From NCBI GenBank assembly GCA_040880125.1, contig JBBDJB010000020.1:1-34648 (forward strand): 34,648 nucleotides of DNA. The letters are read 5' to 3'. The notes under the pieces are model-generated. The model was given only the letters and a program-made list of their open reading frames with translations, made no database searches and had not been told where the DNA came from. Origin of the DNA: JBBDJB01 sp040880125 (GTDB taxonomy: Bacteria > Planctomycetota > Planctomycetia > Pirellulales > JBBDJB01). Both the position numbers and the translations under genes were made by a program. Shown one piece after another: positions 1-8,462 of this stretch (positions are counted from its first letter, which is position 1; each line of letters starts with the position of its first letter).

Positions 1-15
1 TCCGAACTTGGCGAG

Positions 16-46
16 GTTGAAAAACGCCACGACGGCGTTTTTCAAC
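16..46. repeat. Perfect 13-bp inverted repeat (hairpin)
   Basis: Arms at 16-28 and 34-46 are exact reverse complements around a 5-base loop (acgac), and each arm carries a run of five A or T. The hairpin lies about 240 bases beyond the stop of the minus-strand kinase gene at 287. It could be a terminator for a gene left of the window or the end of a mobile element. The remaining bases up to 286 show no gene. Confidence 0.6.
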
Positions 47-286
47 AGGCTGCTAAGTCAGGCGTAACCGCAGAGAGATCCGCGACTTACGTGACCGTGC
101 CGGATGAGCGGCAGCGAGGTGAGGCGAACCGGAAGATCAAATCCACATTGCCAGCCGGGGCGTCACTGTGCTCGCAGCACGGGTCCAGCGCCCGCAGCCT
201 GAGCTTGTGACTCGTTGATAATCGGCAGCGAAGGGCGAAGTCAAAGAAGCGCGAGAACGCGTTGGCACTCGCACGGCGGGAGGACG

Positions 287-1180
287 TTAAGCACCGGTGT
301 GTCGCTGCTCGACGTCGATACTGTTGACCTCGCGGATGGCGTGCAGGAAGTGGTCAACCTTTTCGAAGCGTTTCCCCGGCTCGGCCGCCAAGCATTGCAT
401 GATGGCTGACTTCAGGAGGGGATGGATCGACGGCCGAAAGTTTTCCATCGGAGTCGGCCTCTGTACGCCGTGGCTCATGGCGGCCTGACCGTCGTGGCCA
501 CGTTGCCAGGGAAGCTCGAAAGTCATCAGCTCATATGCCGTGACGCCGAAAGCAAAGATATCAAGCCGCGCGTCGGTGGCCTTCCGACGCACGACCTCCG
601 GCGCCATATAGTTCGGCGATCCCGTGCGGTTGCCAGGCTGCATGAACTCGGGCGTCGCCGGGACTGTCAGGCCGAAATCGATCAGCTTAAGCGATTTGCC
701 GTGGGGCGTGCAGACGAAGTTGCGCGGGCAGATGTCACGGTGAATGAAGCCGGCGGCGTGTACTGCCTGCAGCGCTTCGGCCGCCTGCCGCAGCAGGAGC
801 AGGCGGTTGCCCTCCAGGCGGGGATCGCGGCCGATAATCAAGGAGTTGAGCCCCGGCCCGTCGAGAAACTCCATCACCAGAAACGGCTCATTGTTGGTCG
901 TGATGCCGTACTGGTGGGTCTGCACGACGTACGGGTGTTGGACCTGGCTGGCGATCTCGCCCTCGCTGGGCTTCTTCAGACCGCGGAAGCGGGACTCCAG
1001 CGCTTCGGTCTTGGCGATGTCCAGGATCTTCAGGCCGACCACCTGATTCGTCTCGCGGTCGCGGGCCTTGTAAAACTTCGACATCGTGCCGGAAACGGCG
1101 GCGCGCAGCAGCTCGTACCGCGCCAGGATATCGACCTTGCTGCTTTGGAAAATCGACTTGAAGAGTCCGCTAAAGCCCAT
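287..1180 (-). CDS. Serine/threonine protein kinase, single domain
   Basis: This 297-residue protein is a compact Hanks-type kinase with almost nothing outside the catalytic domain and no membrane segment, so it is probably cytoplasmic. Visible motifs are the ATP-binding lysine K51 (VVGLKIL), the catalytic loop HRD at 147-149 (HRDICPRNF), the metal-binding DFG at 168-170 and the APE motif at 193-195. The glycine-rich loop is poor: the stretch around residues 25-40 (LRAAVSGTMSKFYKA) lacks the usual GxGxxG. Catalytic residues are otherwise intact, so it is probably active, perhaps with altered nucleotide binding. It starts at an ATG without a strong ribosome binding site. The neighbour accD lies on the same strand about 150 bases upstream, which says nothing about its substrate. 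Confidence 0.9.
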   Translation of the reverse strand: MGFSGLFKSIFQSSKVDILARYELLRAAVSGTMSKFYKARDRETNQVVGLKILDIAKTEALESRFRGLKKPSEGEIASQVQHPYVVQTHQYGITTNNEPFLVMEFLDGPGLNSLIIGRDPRLEGNRLLLLRQAAEALQAVHAAGFIHRDICPRNFVCTPHGKSLKLIDFGLTVPATPEFMQPGNRTGSPNYMAPEVVRRKATDARLDIFAFGVTAYELMTFELPWQRGHDGQAAMSHGVQRPTPMENFRPSIHPLLKSAIMQCLAAEPGKRFEKVDHFLHAIREVNSIDVEQRHTGA

Positions 1181-1331
1181 GGAGGCGCAAACCCAGAGGT
1201 GCTAACGAGAAGAGTGGATACGAATTCAGCCTACGATGCCGCTAGAATTGCCGCAAGAGCGCCGCAGCGGGGCCGGTTCACGCCACCTTAAACGGCAACG
1301 GCGGCGGTGCCTATCGAGGGGCAGCAAAGGA

Positions 1332-2183
1332 TCATTTGCCGCAGAAGTCGATCGCTTTGGCGATCTCGCTCTTCAGATCCGAGCGACGCACGATGCGGTC
1401 GATGTAGCCGTGCTCCTGCAAGAATTCGCTTGTCTGAAAGCCCTTGGGCAGTTGCAGGTGAATGGTGGCTTGTATCGTCCGTGGACCGGCGAAGCCGATC
1501 AGGGCCTTCGGTTCAGCAAAGACTAGATCGCCGAGCGATGCGAAGCTGGCGGCCACACCACCCATCGTCGGGTTGGTGAGCACTGAAATGAACAGTCCGC
1601 CGGCGGCGTCGTAGCGGCCCAAGGCCGAGGACACTTTGGCCATCTGCATGAGCGAGAGGATGCCTTCGTGCATCCGCGCGCCGCCGCCTGACCCGCTGAT
1701 GATGATCAGCGGCAGGTTCTGTTCGGTCGCCCGCTCGACTAACCGGGTGAGTCGCTCTCCCACGACCGAGCCCATGCTGCCCATGATGAAGGCCGAGTCG
1801 GTAACGCCGAAGGCGACTCGCCGTGCGCGGATCATGCCGATGCCGGTGAGGGCTGCGTCACGCAGGCCTGTCCGCTGCTGTTCGCTGACCAGTCGGTCGC
1901 GGTAGCGCTTTTTATCGATGAAGCCGAGCGGATCGGTCGGCTCAAGGTCGCCGTCCCACTCTTCGAAGGTGCCTTCGTCAAGCACCTGCTGGACCCGCTG
2001 CTCGGCGGAGACGTACCAGTGGTAATCGCACTCCGGACAGACGCCCAGTCGCTTCTCCGCTTCCTTGCGAAAGATCGTCTGCTGGCATCCGGGACAGCGG
2101 CGCCATAGCCCCTCGGGTACTCCCCGCTTTGGCCGCCGGGCAGTCGCCTGCCATGCACTGACATCGAGTTTTCCGCTGGCCAT
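1332..2183 (-). CDS. accD: Acetyl-CoA carboxylase carboxyltransferase subunit beta
   Basis: This is the beta half of the carboxyltransferase that moves the carboxyl group from biotin to acetyl-CoA, giving malonyl-CoA for fatty acid synthesis. It works in the cytoplasm in a complex with AccA. The 283 residues match the family length. The N-terminal zinc ribbon is complete: C30, C33, C49 and C52 in two CxxC pairs. The crotonase-like core follows, with the oxyanion-hole glycine-rich stretch SGSGGGARMHEG and the typical NPTMGGVAASFA. The ATG start is in place, directly ahead of the zinc ribbon. accA is not in the window, so the two subunits are coded apart. Identification is secure. Confidence 0.97.
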   Translation of the reverse strand: MASGKLDVSAWQATARRPKRGVPEGLWRRCPGCQQTIFRKEAEKRLGVCPECDYHWYVSAEQRVQQVLDEGTFEEWDGDLEPTDPLGFIDKKRYRDRLVSEQQRTGLRDAALTGIGMIRARRVAFGVTDSAFIMGSMGSVVGERLTRLVERATEQNLPLIIISGSGGGARMHEGILSLMQMAKVSSALGRYDAAGGLFISVLTNPTMGGVAASFASLGDLVFAEPKALIGFAGPRTIQATIHLQLPKGFQTSEFLQEHGYIDRIVRRSDLKSEIAKAIDFCGK

Positions 2184-2416
2184 TTACGTGCGTCCAAAGA
2201 TTGGGGCCGCCGGACGGCAGCACAACGGGAATTTCAAATCGGGCGACGTCGGCATTCCACTGCCAACCGACCCGACTTGTATACCATCGTCCCGCGGCCG
2301 CCAACAACGTCAAGCAAATACACCGCACGCTGCGGAGAACCGTAAACCGGGCAGTGCAGCAGGTTTTCTGCCGAAACGCTGCGCCCAAGCAGTGGGCGAC
2401 GGGCGTCACAGCATTG

Positions 2417-2998
2417 CTAACCGGTAGCAACGGGAGGCGACGGCTCAATTACGACAACCTCCCATTTTCCGCATTCTTCCGACTTCCACAAGTCGCCCAG
2501 GGATTTTCCCCCACGCAACTCCAGTCGCACCAGCGTAGCAATTGGGCCGGGAACCACCAGCCCGATTGCTCCTTCCCGATGCTTTTTCAGCAGTTTCGCC
2601 ATGGCTTGTTGCACGCGCTGACGGGCGGCGCTGAGCATCTCCCCTTGCGGGGGGCAGATGCTCTCCGGCTGCTCCTGCCATTTGCGGTACACCTTGGGCT
2701 GCTTCGTTTTCACGTCGTCGATCAACATACCCTGCCACAGTCCGTGGTCGATGTTTTGCAGCTTTTCAATCACTTTGCTCTTGGTGCCCAGTGCATCGGC
2801 GATGGCCTGGGCTGTCTGCTCGGCCGCCTCACACGGTGCGCAGTAAAGGGCATGGAAGCGCCGTTCCCGGAGTTGGTCGATCACGCGGCCAACCTCCTTG
2901 CGGCCCTCCACGTTGAGGGGAACATCGAGGTTTCCCTGAATGCGGCCCTGCCGATCGAACTCCGTCGAACCCGGCCGAATAATGTAGATCTCAAGCAT
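2417..2998 (-). CDS. Histidine phosphatase fold protein, catalytic histidines lost
   Basis: The 193-residue protein has the layout of the phosphoglycerate mutase/histidine phosphatase superfamily: strand plus signature at residues 1-30, a helix with QTAQAI near 61-66, and a late strand near 145-152. The RHG signature is RPG at 8-10 (CGG CCG GGT in the DNA), so the phospho-accepting His is Pro. The second catalytic His is also replaced: the usual SHG reads VPG at 149-151. The conserved arginine of the xxRAxxTA helix appears to be Glu or Ala (CEAAEQTA). It is therefore probably not a phosphatase by the known mechanism and may be a binding or scaffold protein. It lies 16 bases downstream of rpe on the same strand, so the two are likely one operon. 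Confidence 0.8.
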   Translation of the reverse strand: MLEIYIIRPGSTEFDRQGRIQGNLDVPLNVEGRKEVGRVIDQLRERRFHALYCAPCEAAEQTAQAIADALGTKSKVIEKLQNIDHGLWQGMLIDDVKTKQPKVYRKWQEQPESICPPQGEMLSAARQRVQQAMAKLLKKHREGAIGLVVPGPIATLVRLELRGGKSLGDLWKSEECGKWEVVVIEPSPPVATG

Positions 2999-3014
2999 GG
3001 GAAGTTTTCTATTC

Positions 3015-3707
3015 CTATTGAGCAGACGTCGCCAGTTGGGTCAATTGAGCGACGCTTTGCGTGTAATCGTCGGTACGAAATATGGCCGAACCGACCACCA
3101 GCAGATCGGCTCCGGCCCTGGCGCACTGGCCCGCGGTGTCGGCATTCACGCCGCCATCCACCTCCAGTAGAGCCTTCAAGTTGGGTCGCTGCCGCAGTGC
3201 CTGCAGTTTCTCCAGGGCCACGGGCTGGAATGATTGCCCGCCAAAGCCCGGCATCACGCTCATCACCAGCACCAGGTCACAGGCGTCCAGGAACGGCTCG
3301 ACCTCCGCCAGCGGGGTGGGCGGGTTCAGGGCGATCCCGGCGGCTGCGCCCAGGTCACGAATTTGGCCCAGGGCATCTGACGCGTCGGGCACCGCCTCGA
3401 CATGAATCGTCAACCCGTCGGCGCCCGCTTCTGAAAAACTCCGCAGAAACGGCACGGGGTTATCCATCATCAGATGAACATCCAAGGGCATCCTAGTCAA
3501 TCGCCGAAAGGTCTCCACCAATGGCAGTCCGTAGGACAAATTCGGAACAAAATGTCCGTCCATCACGTCCAGGTGCAGCGCCTTGACGCCGGCGGCCTCG
3601 AGTGCGGCCACCTCGTCGGCCAGCCGTCCGAAGTCGCACAACAACAGCGACGGCAAGATTGCGGGCGCGGAGGCACGCAATTCGGAGAATCGCTCTCGTG
3701 CGGACAT
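3015..3707 (-). CDS. rpe: Ribulose-phosphate 3-epimerase
   Basis: Interconverts ribulose 5-phosphate and xylulose 5-phosphate in the pentose phosphate pathway. From the ATG at 3707 the protein has 230 residues, normal for this TIM-barrel family. Diagnostic motifs are all present: ILPSLLLCDFG near the start, LHLDVMDGHFVPN with the metal-binding His and catalytic Asp, VHLMM, VMPGFGGQSF, and the second catalytic Asp in LEVDGGVN followed by GADLLVVGSAIF. A TTG nine codons further upstream at 3734 is possible, but the ATG is preferred because the added residues do not resemble the family. The degenerate phosphatase-fold gene follows after 16 bases. Confidence 0.96.
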   Translation of the reverse strand: MSARERFSELRASAPAILPSLLLCDFGRLADEVAALEAAGVKALHLDVMDGHFVPNLSYGLPLVETFRRLTRMPLDVHLMMDNPVPFLRSFSEAGADGLTIHVEAVPDASDALGQIRDLGAAAGIALNPPTPLAEVEPFLDACDLVLVMSVMPGFGGQSFQPVALEKLQALRQRPNLKALLEVDGGVNADTAGQCARAGADLLVVGSAIFRTDDYTQSVAQLTQLATSAQ

Positions 3708-4033
3708 ACAACCAGCGGAAGCAGGTGAAATCAAGTGGCCGTCAGCGAGCTTAGAAGGTTTGCCCGTGAAGAAAGTGCCGGGGCGAGTTCGCCTACCGGT
3801 GGGCTACGGCCGCCGCTCTACCAATGAGCGGAACTTTTGGAGTCGGAGCCAGGAGGATATCTCAATTGTACGCCACGGCCACCCGATGGTCGGGCACAAG
3901 CAAAGCGCAGATTCTAACAACGCCCCACCAGAGCGTCTGCGCAATTTCGGAGAAAAAGTTCTAACTGGTGCCACGACAAGCGTTTTGGCGCCTACCGTCA
4001 GATGGCGAATCCCCCCACATTTGGGGACCAGCT
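3708..4033. other. Intergenic stretch upstream of rpe
   Basis: About 325 bases lie between the rpe start and the scpB stop, both genes on the minus strand. I see no convincing gene. The stretch should hold the rpe promoter and the 3' end of the scpB transcript, but I cannot point to clear -35/-10 boxes or a strong terminator. Confidence 0.5.
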
Positions 4034-4780
4034 CTACTGCTTGTCCAAGTCCTCGCTCCGAGGCAGGTCGTCCAGGCTGTCCAGCCCGAACAACCGCAAG
4101 AAGCGATCCGTCGTGCGATAGATTGGCTTACGGGGTTGCTCGGCCGGACGTTCGATTTTGGCCAACTGCCGCCGCACGAGCTGCGTCAGGATGCCGCTGC
4201 TGCTCTTACCGCGGAGCTCGTTCACCTCGTCGCCGCTGACCGGCTGGTTGTAGGCCACGATCGACAGCACCTCAATGGCCGCCTGCGAGAGCCGCGTCGC
4301 ACGATTACGCCCGAAGAACTTGTCTCGAACATGATGCATCGATTCGCGCAGCGCCATTCGGTATCCGTTCCCCTCGCTGACGATAGCATAGGCGCTGCCG
4401 TCTTCGTCATATTGCGAGTTCAAGTTGGCCACGATCGCGTCAATTTCTCGCGGCGAAACGCCGCGAATGATCGCAGCCATCTCTCGGGAGGGCAGCGGGC
4501 GGTGGCTGGGCCGCCCCACGAACAGCACCGCCTCGACAATACTCTGCGGCGTCACCGGGTGTGCGTCCGGCTGGCTGGAGTCCGGGCGCGGCGATTGCCC
4601 CTGCTGCGGAGCGCCTGGATCGGCGGAAACCGACTGGTCCCGTCCTGAAGAGACGGACATCATCTCGGCGAAGGCTTCGTTGAGCTTCTCGACCGAAATC
4701 GCTTCGTGGGGGGCCGTAGCCTCCGCCGCAGGGGACGATTCCGCGGCCAGTCGGTCGGAAGGGGACGAAGCATCGGGCAT
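4034..4780 (-). CDS. scpB: Segregation and condensation protein B
   Basis: ScpB is the winged-helix (kite) subunit of the SMC-ScpA-ScpB condensin that folds and segregates the chromosome. From the ATG at 4780 the protein has 248 residues. An acidic, Ser/Pro/Ala-rich and probably disordered N-terminal tail of about 80 residues precedes the conserved region, which opens at TPQSIVEAVLFVGRPS. The family signature LSQAAIEVLSIVAYNQPVSGDEVNELRG, split over two winged helices, is clear, followed by SSGILTQLVRRQLAK. The frame stays open upstream to 4876, but those codons cross a strong hairpin and do not resemble the family. scpA is not nearby; in many bacteria the two are adjacent. Confidence 0.93.
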   Translation of the reverse strand: MPDASSPSDRLAAESSPAAEATAPHEAISVEKLNEAFAEMMSVSSGRDQSVSADPGAPQQGQSPRPDSSQPDAHPVTPQSIVEAVLFVGRPSHRPLPSREMAAIIRGVSPREIDAIVANLNSQYDEDGSAYAIVSEGNGYRMALRESMHHVRDKFFGRNRATRLSQAAIEVLSIVAYNQPVSGDEVNELRGKSSSGILTQLVRRQLAKIERPAEQPRKPIYRTTDRFLRLFGLDSLDDLPRSEDLDKQ

Positions 4781-5090
4781 AGGGGAATCATAGCCGCCGG
4801 CGGCGGAAAGCGACAAGGTCGCCGCCGGCAGCGAGCATCCGCTCGCGGTATGACAGGGGCAACTGCGACCCACCAAATCCTGGTCGCGTTAATCCAGACG
4901 CAGGCTCAACGGGTATTTGGTTAGAGGGACATTCCGCCGCACGGCTGCGAATTGACCATCTTCAATCGAACGCGCTATGATGGGCACTCGCCGGCACGAC
5001 CGCCGCCTACTCAGTGCAAAGCAGGAAAACTGCTGGCCGTGCGACACCGCAGGATTTCAGAATGGCTCTTTTACCAGCAGGAACCAACGC
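4781..5090. other. Divergent promoter region between scpB and mqnD
   Basis: Some 310 bases separate the minus-strand scpB start from the plus-strand mqnD start, so promoters for both directions should lie here. Apart from the GC-rich hairpin next to scpB I see no gene or clear promoter boxes. The frame leading into mqnD is open from 4977, but that part is not family-like. Confidence 0.45.
4796..4829 (-). promoter_or_regulatory. GC-rich hairpin in the scpB leader
   Basis: The 10-bp arms 4796-4805 and 4820-4829 are exact reverse complements around a 14-base loop and consist only of G and C. The hairpin ends 15 bases ahead of the scpB ATG, and no Shine-Dalgarno sequence is visible between them. 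In the transcript it would sit over the ribosome landing site. Confidence 0.45.
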
Positions 5091-5960
5091 GTGACGAGCG
5101 AAGCAATCCTCATCCGAGTCGGCCATAGCCCCGATCCCGACGACGCATTCATGTTTCATGCCCTGGCCAATGGGAAAATCGACACGCGCCCATACCGTTT
5201 CGAACACGAGCTGGTGGACATCGAGACGCTCAACCGCCGGGCGTTCGACGGGGATCTGGAGTTGACCGCCGTTAGCTTGCACGCGTACGCACACCTGAGC
5301 GAGCGCTACGCATTGTGTTCGTGCGGTGCCAGCATGGGCGATCGCTATGGACCGATGGTCGTGGTCCAACGGGATTACACGCTCGACCAACTGAAAGAGA
5401 AGCGGACCGCCGTGCCCGGCACCCTGACCACGGCCTACCTCGCCCTGCGGCTTTGCCTGGGCGTCGATTTTCCGTACGTCGTAGTTCCCTTCGACCAGAT
5501 CATCAGCGCCGTGGTGGAGGGAAGCTATCAGGGGCAAGCTGTCGATGCCGGCCTGATCATCCACGAAGGGCAGCTCACCTATGCCGACCAAGGACTGCGG
5601 ATGCTCGTCGACTTGGGCCAGTGGTGGCACGGCCAGACCGATCTGCCGCTGCCACTGGGTGCGAACGCGATTCGCAAGGACCTCGGCCAGTCCGTCATGC
5701 GCGACGTCCAGCGGCATCTGCGCGCGAGCATCGAATACGGGCTGGCCAATCGCCAGGAAGCGCTGGACTATGCGCTGCAGTATGGGCGCGATCTGGACCG
5801 CAATCGGGCCGATCGATTCGTGGGAATGTACGTCAATGATTGGACCCTCGATTTCGGCGATCGTGGCCGCCGGGCGGTGACAGAACTCTTGGGTCGTGGC
5901 CACGCGGCAGGCATCATCCCGCAGCGGATCGAGCCGGAGTTCGTCACGGACTCCGCATAA
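5091..5960 (+). CDS. mqnD: 1,4-dihydroxy-6-naphthoate synthase (futalosine menaquinone pathway)
   Basis: MqnD turns cyclic de-hypoxanthine futalosine into 1,4-dihydroxy-6-naphthoate, a late step of the futalosine route to menaquinone. The fold is that of a periplasmic binding protein, but no signal peptide is seen and the enzyme is cytoplasmic. The family opening GHSPDPDDAFMFHAL lies at residues 11-25. The IIHEG motif carrying the catalytic His falls at H158, followed by LVDLGQWW and LPLPLGANAIRKDL. The GTG at 5091 is chosen because an AGCAGGAA ribosome site stands 7-8 bases ahead and the protein then begins just before the first family strand (289 residues). An in-frame ATG at 4977 would add 38 unrelated residues. 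MqnA, a sister family, is less likely given the HEG context. Confidence 0.9.
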   Translation: MTSEAILIRVGHSPDPDDAFMFHALANGKIDTRPYRFEHELVDIETLNRRAFDGDLELTAVSLHAYAHLSERYALCSCGASMGDRYGPMVVVQRDYTLDQLKEKRTAVPGTLTTAYLALRLCLGVDFPYVVVPFDQIISAVVEGSYQGQAVDAGLIIHEGQLTYADQGLRMLVDLGQWWHGQTDLPLPLGANAIRKDLGQSVMRDVQRHLRASIEYGLANRQEALDYALQYGRDLDRNRADRFVGMYVNDWTLDFGDRGRRAVTELLGRGHAAGIIPQRIEPEFVTDSA

Positions 5961-6054
5961 GCGGCGAAACGCCGCACTTTGCGCAACTTCGACTCACCAA
6001 CTCCCCATCCGGCGGCGATTACCCGCGCCCACGTTCTTTGGTACATTGGCAAGG

Positions 6055-7305
6055 GTGGATGCTTCTCACCATCAAAACACCGCCGCACCTCGCGCCCTGA
6101 GCCCGACGTGGACCCAGCACGTCGACGAGGCGATCGATCGCCTGTTCGACCGTATGGTCGAGCTGCGCCGGCATATCCATGCGCATCCCGAACCGAGCGG
6201 TGAAGAGCAGGAGACCAGCCAGCACCTTTACGGTCTGCTGAGCGACGAGGGATTCAATGCACGCATCGGGCCCGAGGGACGTGGCGTCGTAGTGGATTGC
6301 GGTCCGGAGAACGGCCGGCGTATCGGCGTCCGGGCTGACATCGACGCGCTGAAAATCCAGGATCGCAAGACAGTTCCGTACCGCAGCCAGCGGCCAGGGG
6401 TGATGCACGCCTGTGGGCATGACGCCCACAGTGCGACGCTGTTCGGCGCGCTGCTGGCGCTGAAGTCGGTGGGCAGCGAGGGCCGGTTGCCGTGGCCGGT
6501 CACCGTGCGGGGTATCTTCCAACCCTCCGAGGAGACCGCCACCGGAGCGCTGGAAATGATCGCCTACGGCGCGCTGGCCGGAGTCGAAGCGATTTTGGCC
6601 GCGCACGTCGATCCTACGCGGCCGGTCGGACGCATCGCCATTCGGCCGGGCGTGTTGACGGCCAACTGCGACGCCATGTGCCTGGCCATCTCGGGGCAGG
6701 GCGGACACGCCGCGCGGCCGCACGAGTCGAAGGACCCGATCGCCGCAGCGGCCCAGTTGATCAGCACGCTTTATCAGTTCGTGCCGCGGGCCACCGATAG
6801 CCAGGACGCCGTCGTCGTGACCATCGGCCAGGTGATCGGCGGCGAGAATCCCAACGTCATTCCCGAGCACATCGAACTGCGGGGGACGCTGAGGACGCTC
6901 GACCAGCGCGTGCGACAGGCAACGGTCGAGCACGTGCGCCAGCTTGCACGGGGCATTAGCGAAGTCTCCGGCACAAAGATCGAGGTCAGTTTCGAATCGG
7001 GCGTGGGCAGCGTCGAGAACGACCCGCTGCTGACGCGCCTGATCGGTGACACCGCGGTCGACGTGGTGGGAGAGGACAATCTGGAGGAGATCCTGCGGCC
7101 CAGCATGGGCAGCGAGGACTTCGCGGCCTATCTGGGCCATGTGCCGGGCGCCATGTTTCGCCTGGGGAGCGGATACGCCGCCGGTGAGTCGACGTCGCTA
7201 CACACGTCGAACTTCGACATCGACGAACGAGCAATGAAGATCGGCGCTCGCATCTTCGCCCGCGCGGTCGTGGCCTGGTCATCCCCAGAACTGAATTCTT
7301 ACTGA
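6055..7305 (+). CDS. M20-family amidohydrolase (hippurate/IAA-amino acid hydrolase type)
   Basis: This metallo-hydrolase would cleave an N-acyl amino acid or related amide with a two-metal centre. Metal ligands are visible in MHACGHDAHS (H118, D123 when counted from the GTG at 6055), the FQPSEE motif with the catalytic Glu, the AAHVDP His, and the last ligand in GSEDFAAYL. The dimerisation insert carries GGHAARPHESKDPI and GENPNVIPE, both typical. From the GTG the protein has 416 residues, slightly longer than the usual 390. The start is uncertain: TTG 6046 or a later codon would also fit, and no strong ribosome site is seen. It lies about 95 bases after mqnD and 11 bases ahead of the YbdK-like gene, so the last two are very likely cotranscribed. 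The natural substrate cannot be read from the sequence. Confidence 0.92.
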   Translation: MDASHHQNTAAPRALSPTWTQHVDEAIDRLFDRMVELRRHIHAHPEPSGEEQETSQHLYGLLSDEGFNARIGPEGRGVVVDCGPENGRRIGVRADIDALKIQDRKTVPYRSQRPGVMHACGHDAHSATLFGALLALKSVGSEGRLPWPVTVRGIFQPSEETATGALEMIAYGALAGVEAILAAHVDPTRPVGRIAIRPGVLTANCDAMCLAISGQGGHAARPHESKDPIAAAAQLISTLYQFVPRATDSQDAVVVTIGQVIGGENPNVIPEHIELRGTLRTLDQRVRQATVEHVRQLARGISEVSGTKIEVSFESGVGSVENDPLLTRLIGDTAVDVVGEDNLEEILRPSMGSEDFAAYLGHVPGAMFRLGSGYAAGESTSLHTSNFDIDERAMKIGARIFARAVVAWSSPELNSY

Positions 7306-7316
7306 AGGAAGCGTGG

Positions 7317-8462
7317 ATGAGTAAGATTGAGTTTCACTCCAACGACTCCCCCACGTTGGGTGTCGAGTTGGAGCTGGGGTTGATCGACGCTCGCACCCAG
7401 GCGCTTTCGAATTCAATTCACCAACTGCTGGAGCGAATCCCCGAGGAGCACGACGGCAACTTCAAACCAGAGTTGATGCAGTGCTGCATCGAGATCAACA
7501 CCGGTGTCTGCGACACGGTCGCCGAAGCGGAAGCCGATCTGCGGGCGAAACTTCAGCTCGTCGAGCAAATCGGAGACGAGCTGGGCCTGGGGCTGTGGTG
7601 GGGAGCTACGCACCCGTTCTCGCGCTGGTGCGATCAGTTGATCACGCCCACCGAGCGCTACGCACAACTTGTCGAAGTGCTGCAGGAGCTGGCGCGGCGG
7701 CTGGTTACCTTCGGACTGCACGTCCACGTCGGCGTCGACTCCGGCGACAAGGCGGTGATGATCTGCGACCGCATCATGCGCCACTTGCCTACGCTGCTGG
7801 CCATCACCAGCAGCAGTCCGCTCTGGGAAGGGCGCAACACCGGACTGCAGTCGATGCGCTCCAAGATCATGGAAGGGCTGCCCACCGCCGGGCTGCCAAC
7901 GCTGATGCGCAACTGGAGCGAGTACGTGTGGCTGGTCAACCATATGGTCGACACCGGCTTTATTAACACCATCCGCGAGATCTGGTGGGATGTCCGCCCG
8001 CATCACAATTTCGGCACGGTTGAAGTGCGGGTGTGCGACATGCCGGGAAACCTGACGGACACCATGGCGATTACCGCGCTGGTGCAGTGCCTGGTGAAGG
8101 CGCTCTCCGATGAGATCGACGAAGGAGCCTACCAGCACGACTGCCACCCGATGATGGTGCGGCAGAACAAGTGGCGCGCTACGCGCTTCGGGCCGCGTGC
8201 GGAGCTTGTCGAGGCGAATACGCTGAAGGTGCTGCCGGTCCCGGCGGTGCTGGAGCAACTCGTCCACCTGCTCCAACCGATCGCCAAGGACCTAGGCTGC
8301 GCCCACTACCTGGAGCACTGCCTGCAGTTGGCCGAAGGGCCGAGCCAGGCGGAACAACAGATCGAGATCCTCAAGCAGACCGGCGACGCGCACGAAGTGG
8401 TTAAGCAACTGGCGGCGAAATCGCGGATCACGCCCTACGGCGGCGAAGTCGCTACCGACTAG
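7317..8462 (+). CDS. Carboxylate-amine ligase, GCS2/YbdK family
   Basis: An ATP-dependent ligase related to glutamate-cysteine ligase type 2; members join a carboxylate to an amine, and E. coli YbdK has weak glutamate-cysteine ligase activity. The 381 residues fit the family. Visible motifs are the opening GVELELGLID, the ELMQCCIEINTG strand, WGATHPFS, the metal and nucleotide stretch FGLHVHVGV, and TVEVRVCDMP. A GGAAG ribosome site stands 6-7 bases ahead of the ATG. The M20 hydrolase ends 11 bases upstream. A hydrolase and a ligase acting on amide bonds side by side may share a metabolite, but this is only inferred. The stop overlaps the stop of the minus-strand gene that follows. Confidence 0.9.
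   Translation: MSKIEFHSNDSPTLGVELELGLIDARTQALSNSIHQLLERIPEEHDGNFKPELMQCCIEINTGVCDTVAEAEADLRAKLQLVEQIGDELGLGLWWGATHPFSRWCDQLITPTERYAQLVEVLQELARRLVTFGLHVHVGVDSGDKAVMICDRIMRHLPTLLAITSSSPLWEGRNTGLQSMRSKIMEGLPTAGLPTLMRNWSEYVWLVNHMVDTGFINTIREIWWDVRPHHNFGTVEVRVCDMPGNLTDTMAITALVQCLVKALSDEIDEGAYQHDCHPMMVRQNKWRATRFGPRAELVEANTLKVLPVPAVLEQLVHLLQPIAKDLGCAHYLEHCLQLAEGPSQAEQQIEILKQTGDAHEVVKQLAAKSRITPYGGEVATD

Noticed and set aside
422..1291. Long plus-strand open frame over the kinase gene
   Set aside because: Mirror of a GC-rich coding gene; no family features, and the minus-strand frame has full kinase motifs.
2201..3496. 431-codon plus-strand frame over the phosphatase-like and rpe genes
   Set aside because: Runs antisense across two real genes and their gap, with low-complexity Arg/Pro content.
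5007..5903. Minus-strand frame antisense to mqnD
   Set aside because: Shadow of a gene with clear motifs; no recognisable product.
6019..7140. 373-codon minus-strand frame antisense to the M20 gene
   Set aside because: Shadow frame; His/Arg-rich composition typical of antisense reading.
8459..8462. Shared CTAG of two convergent stops
   Set aside because: A tight but ordinary convergent overlap; noted in the gene entries, not a separate signal.
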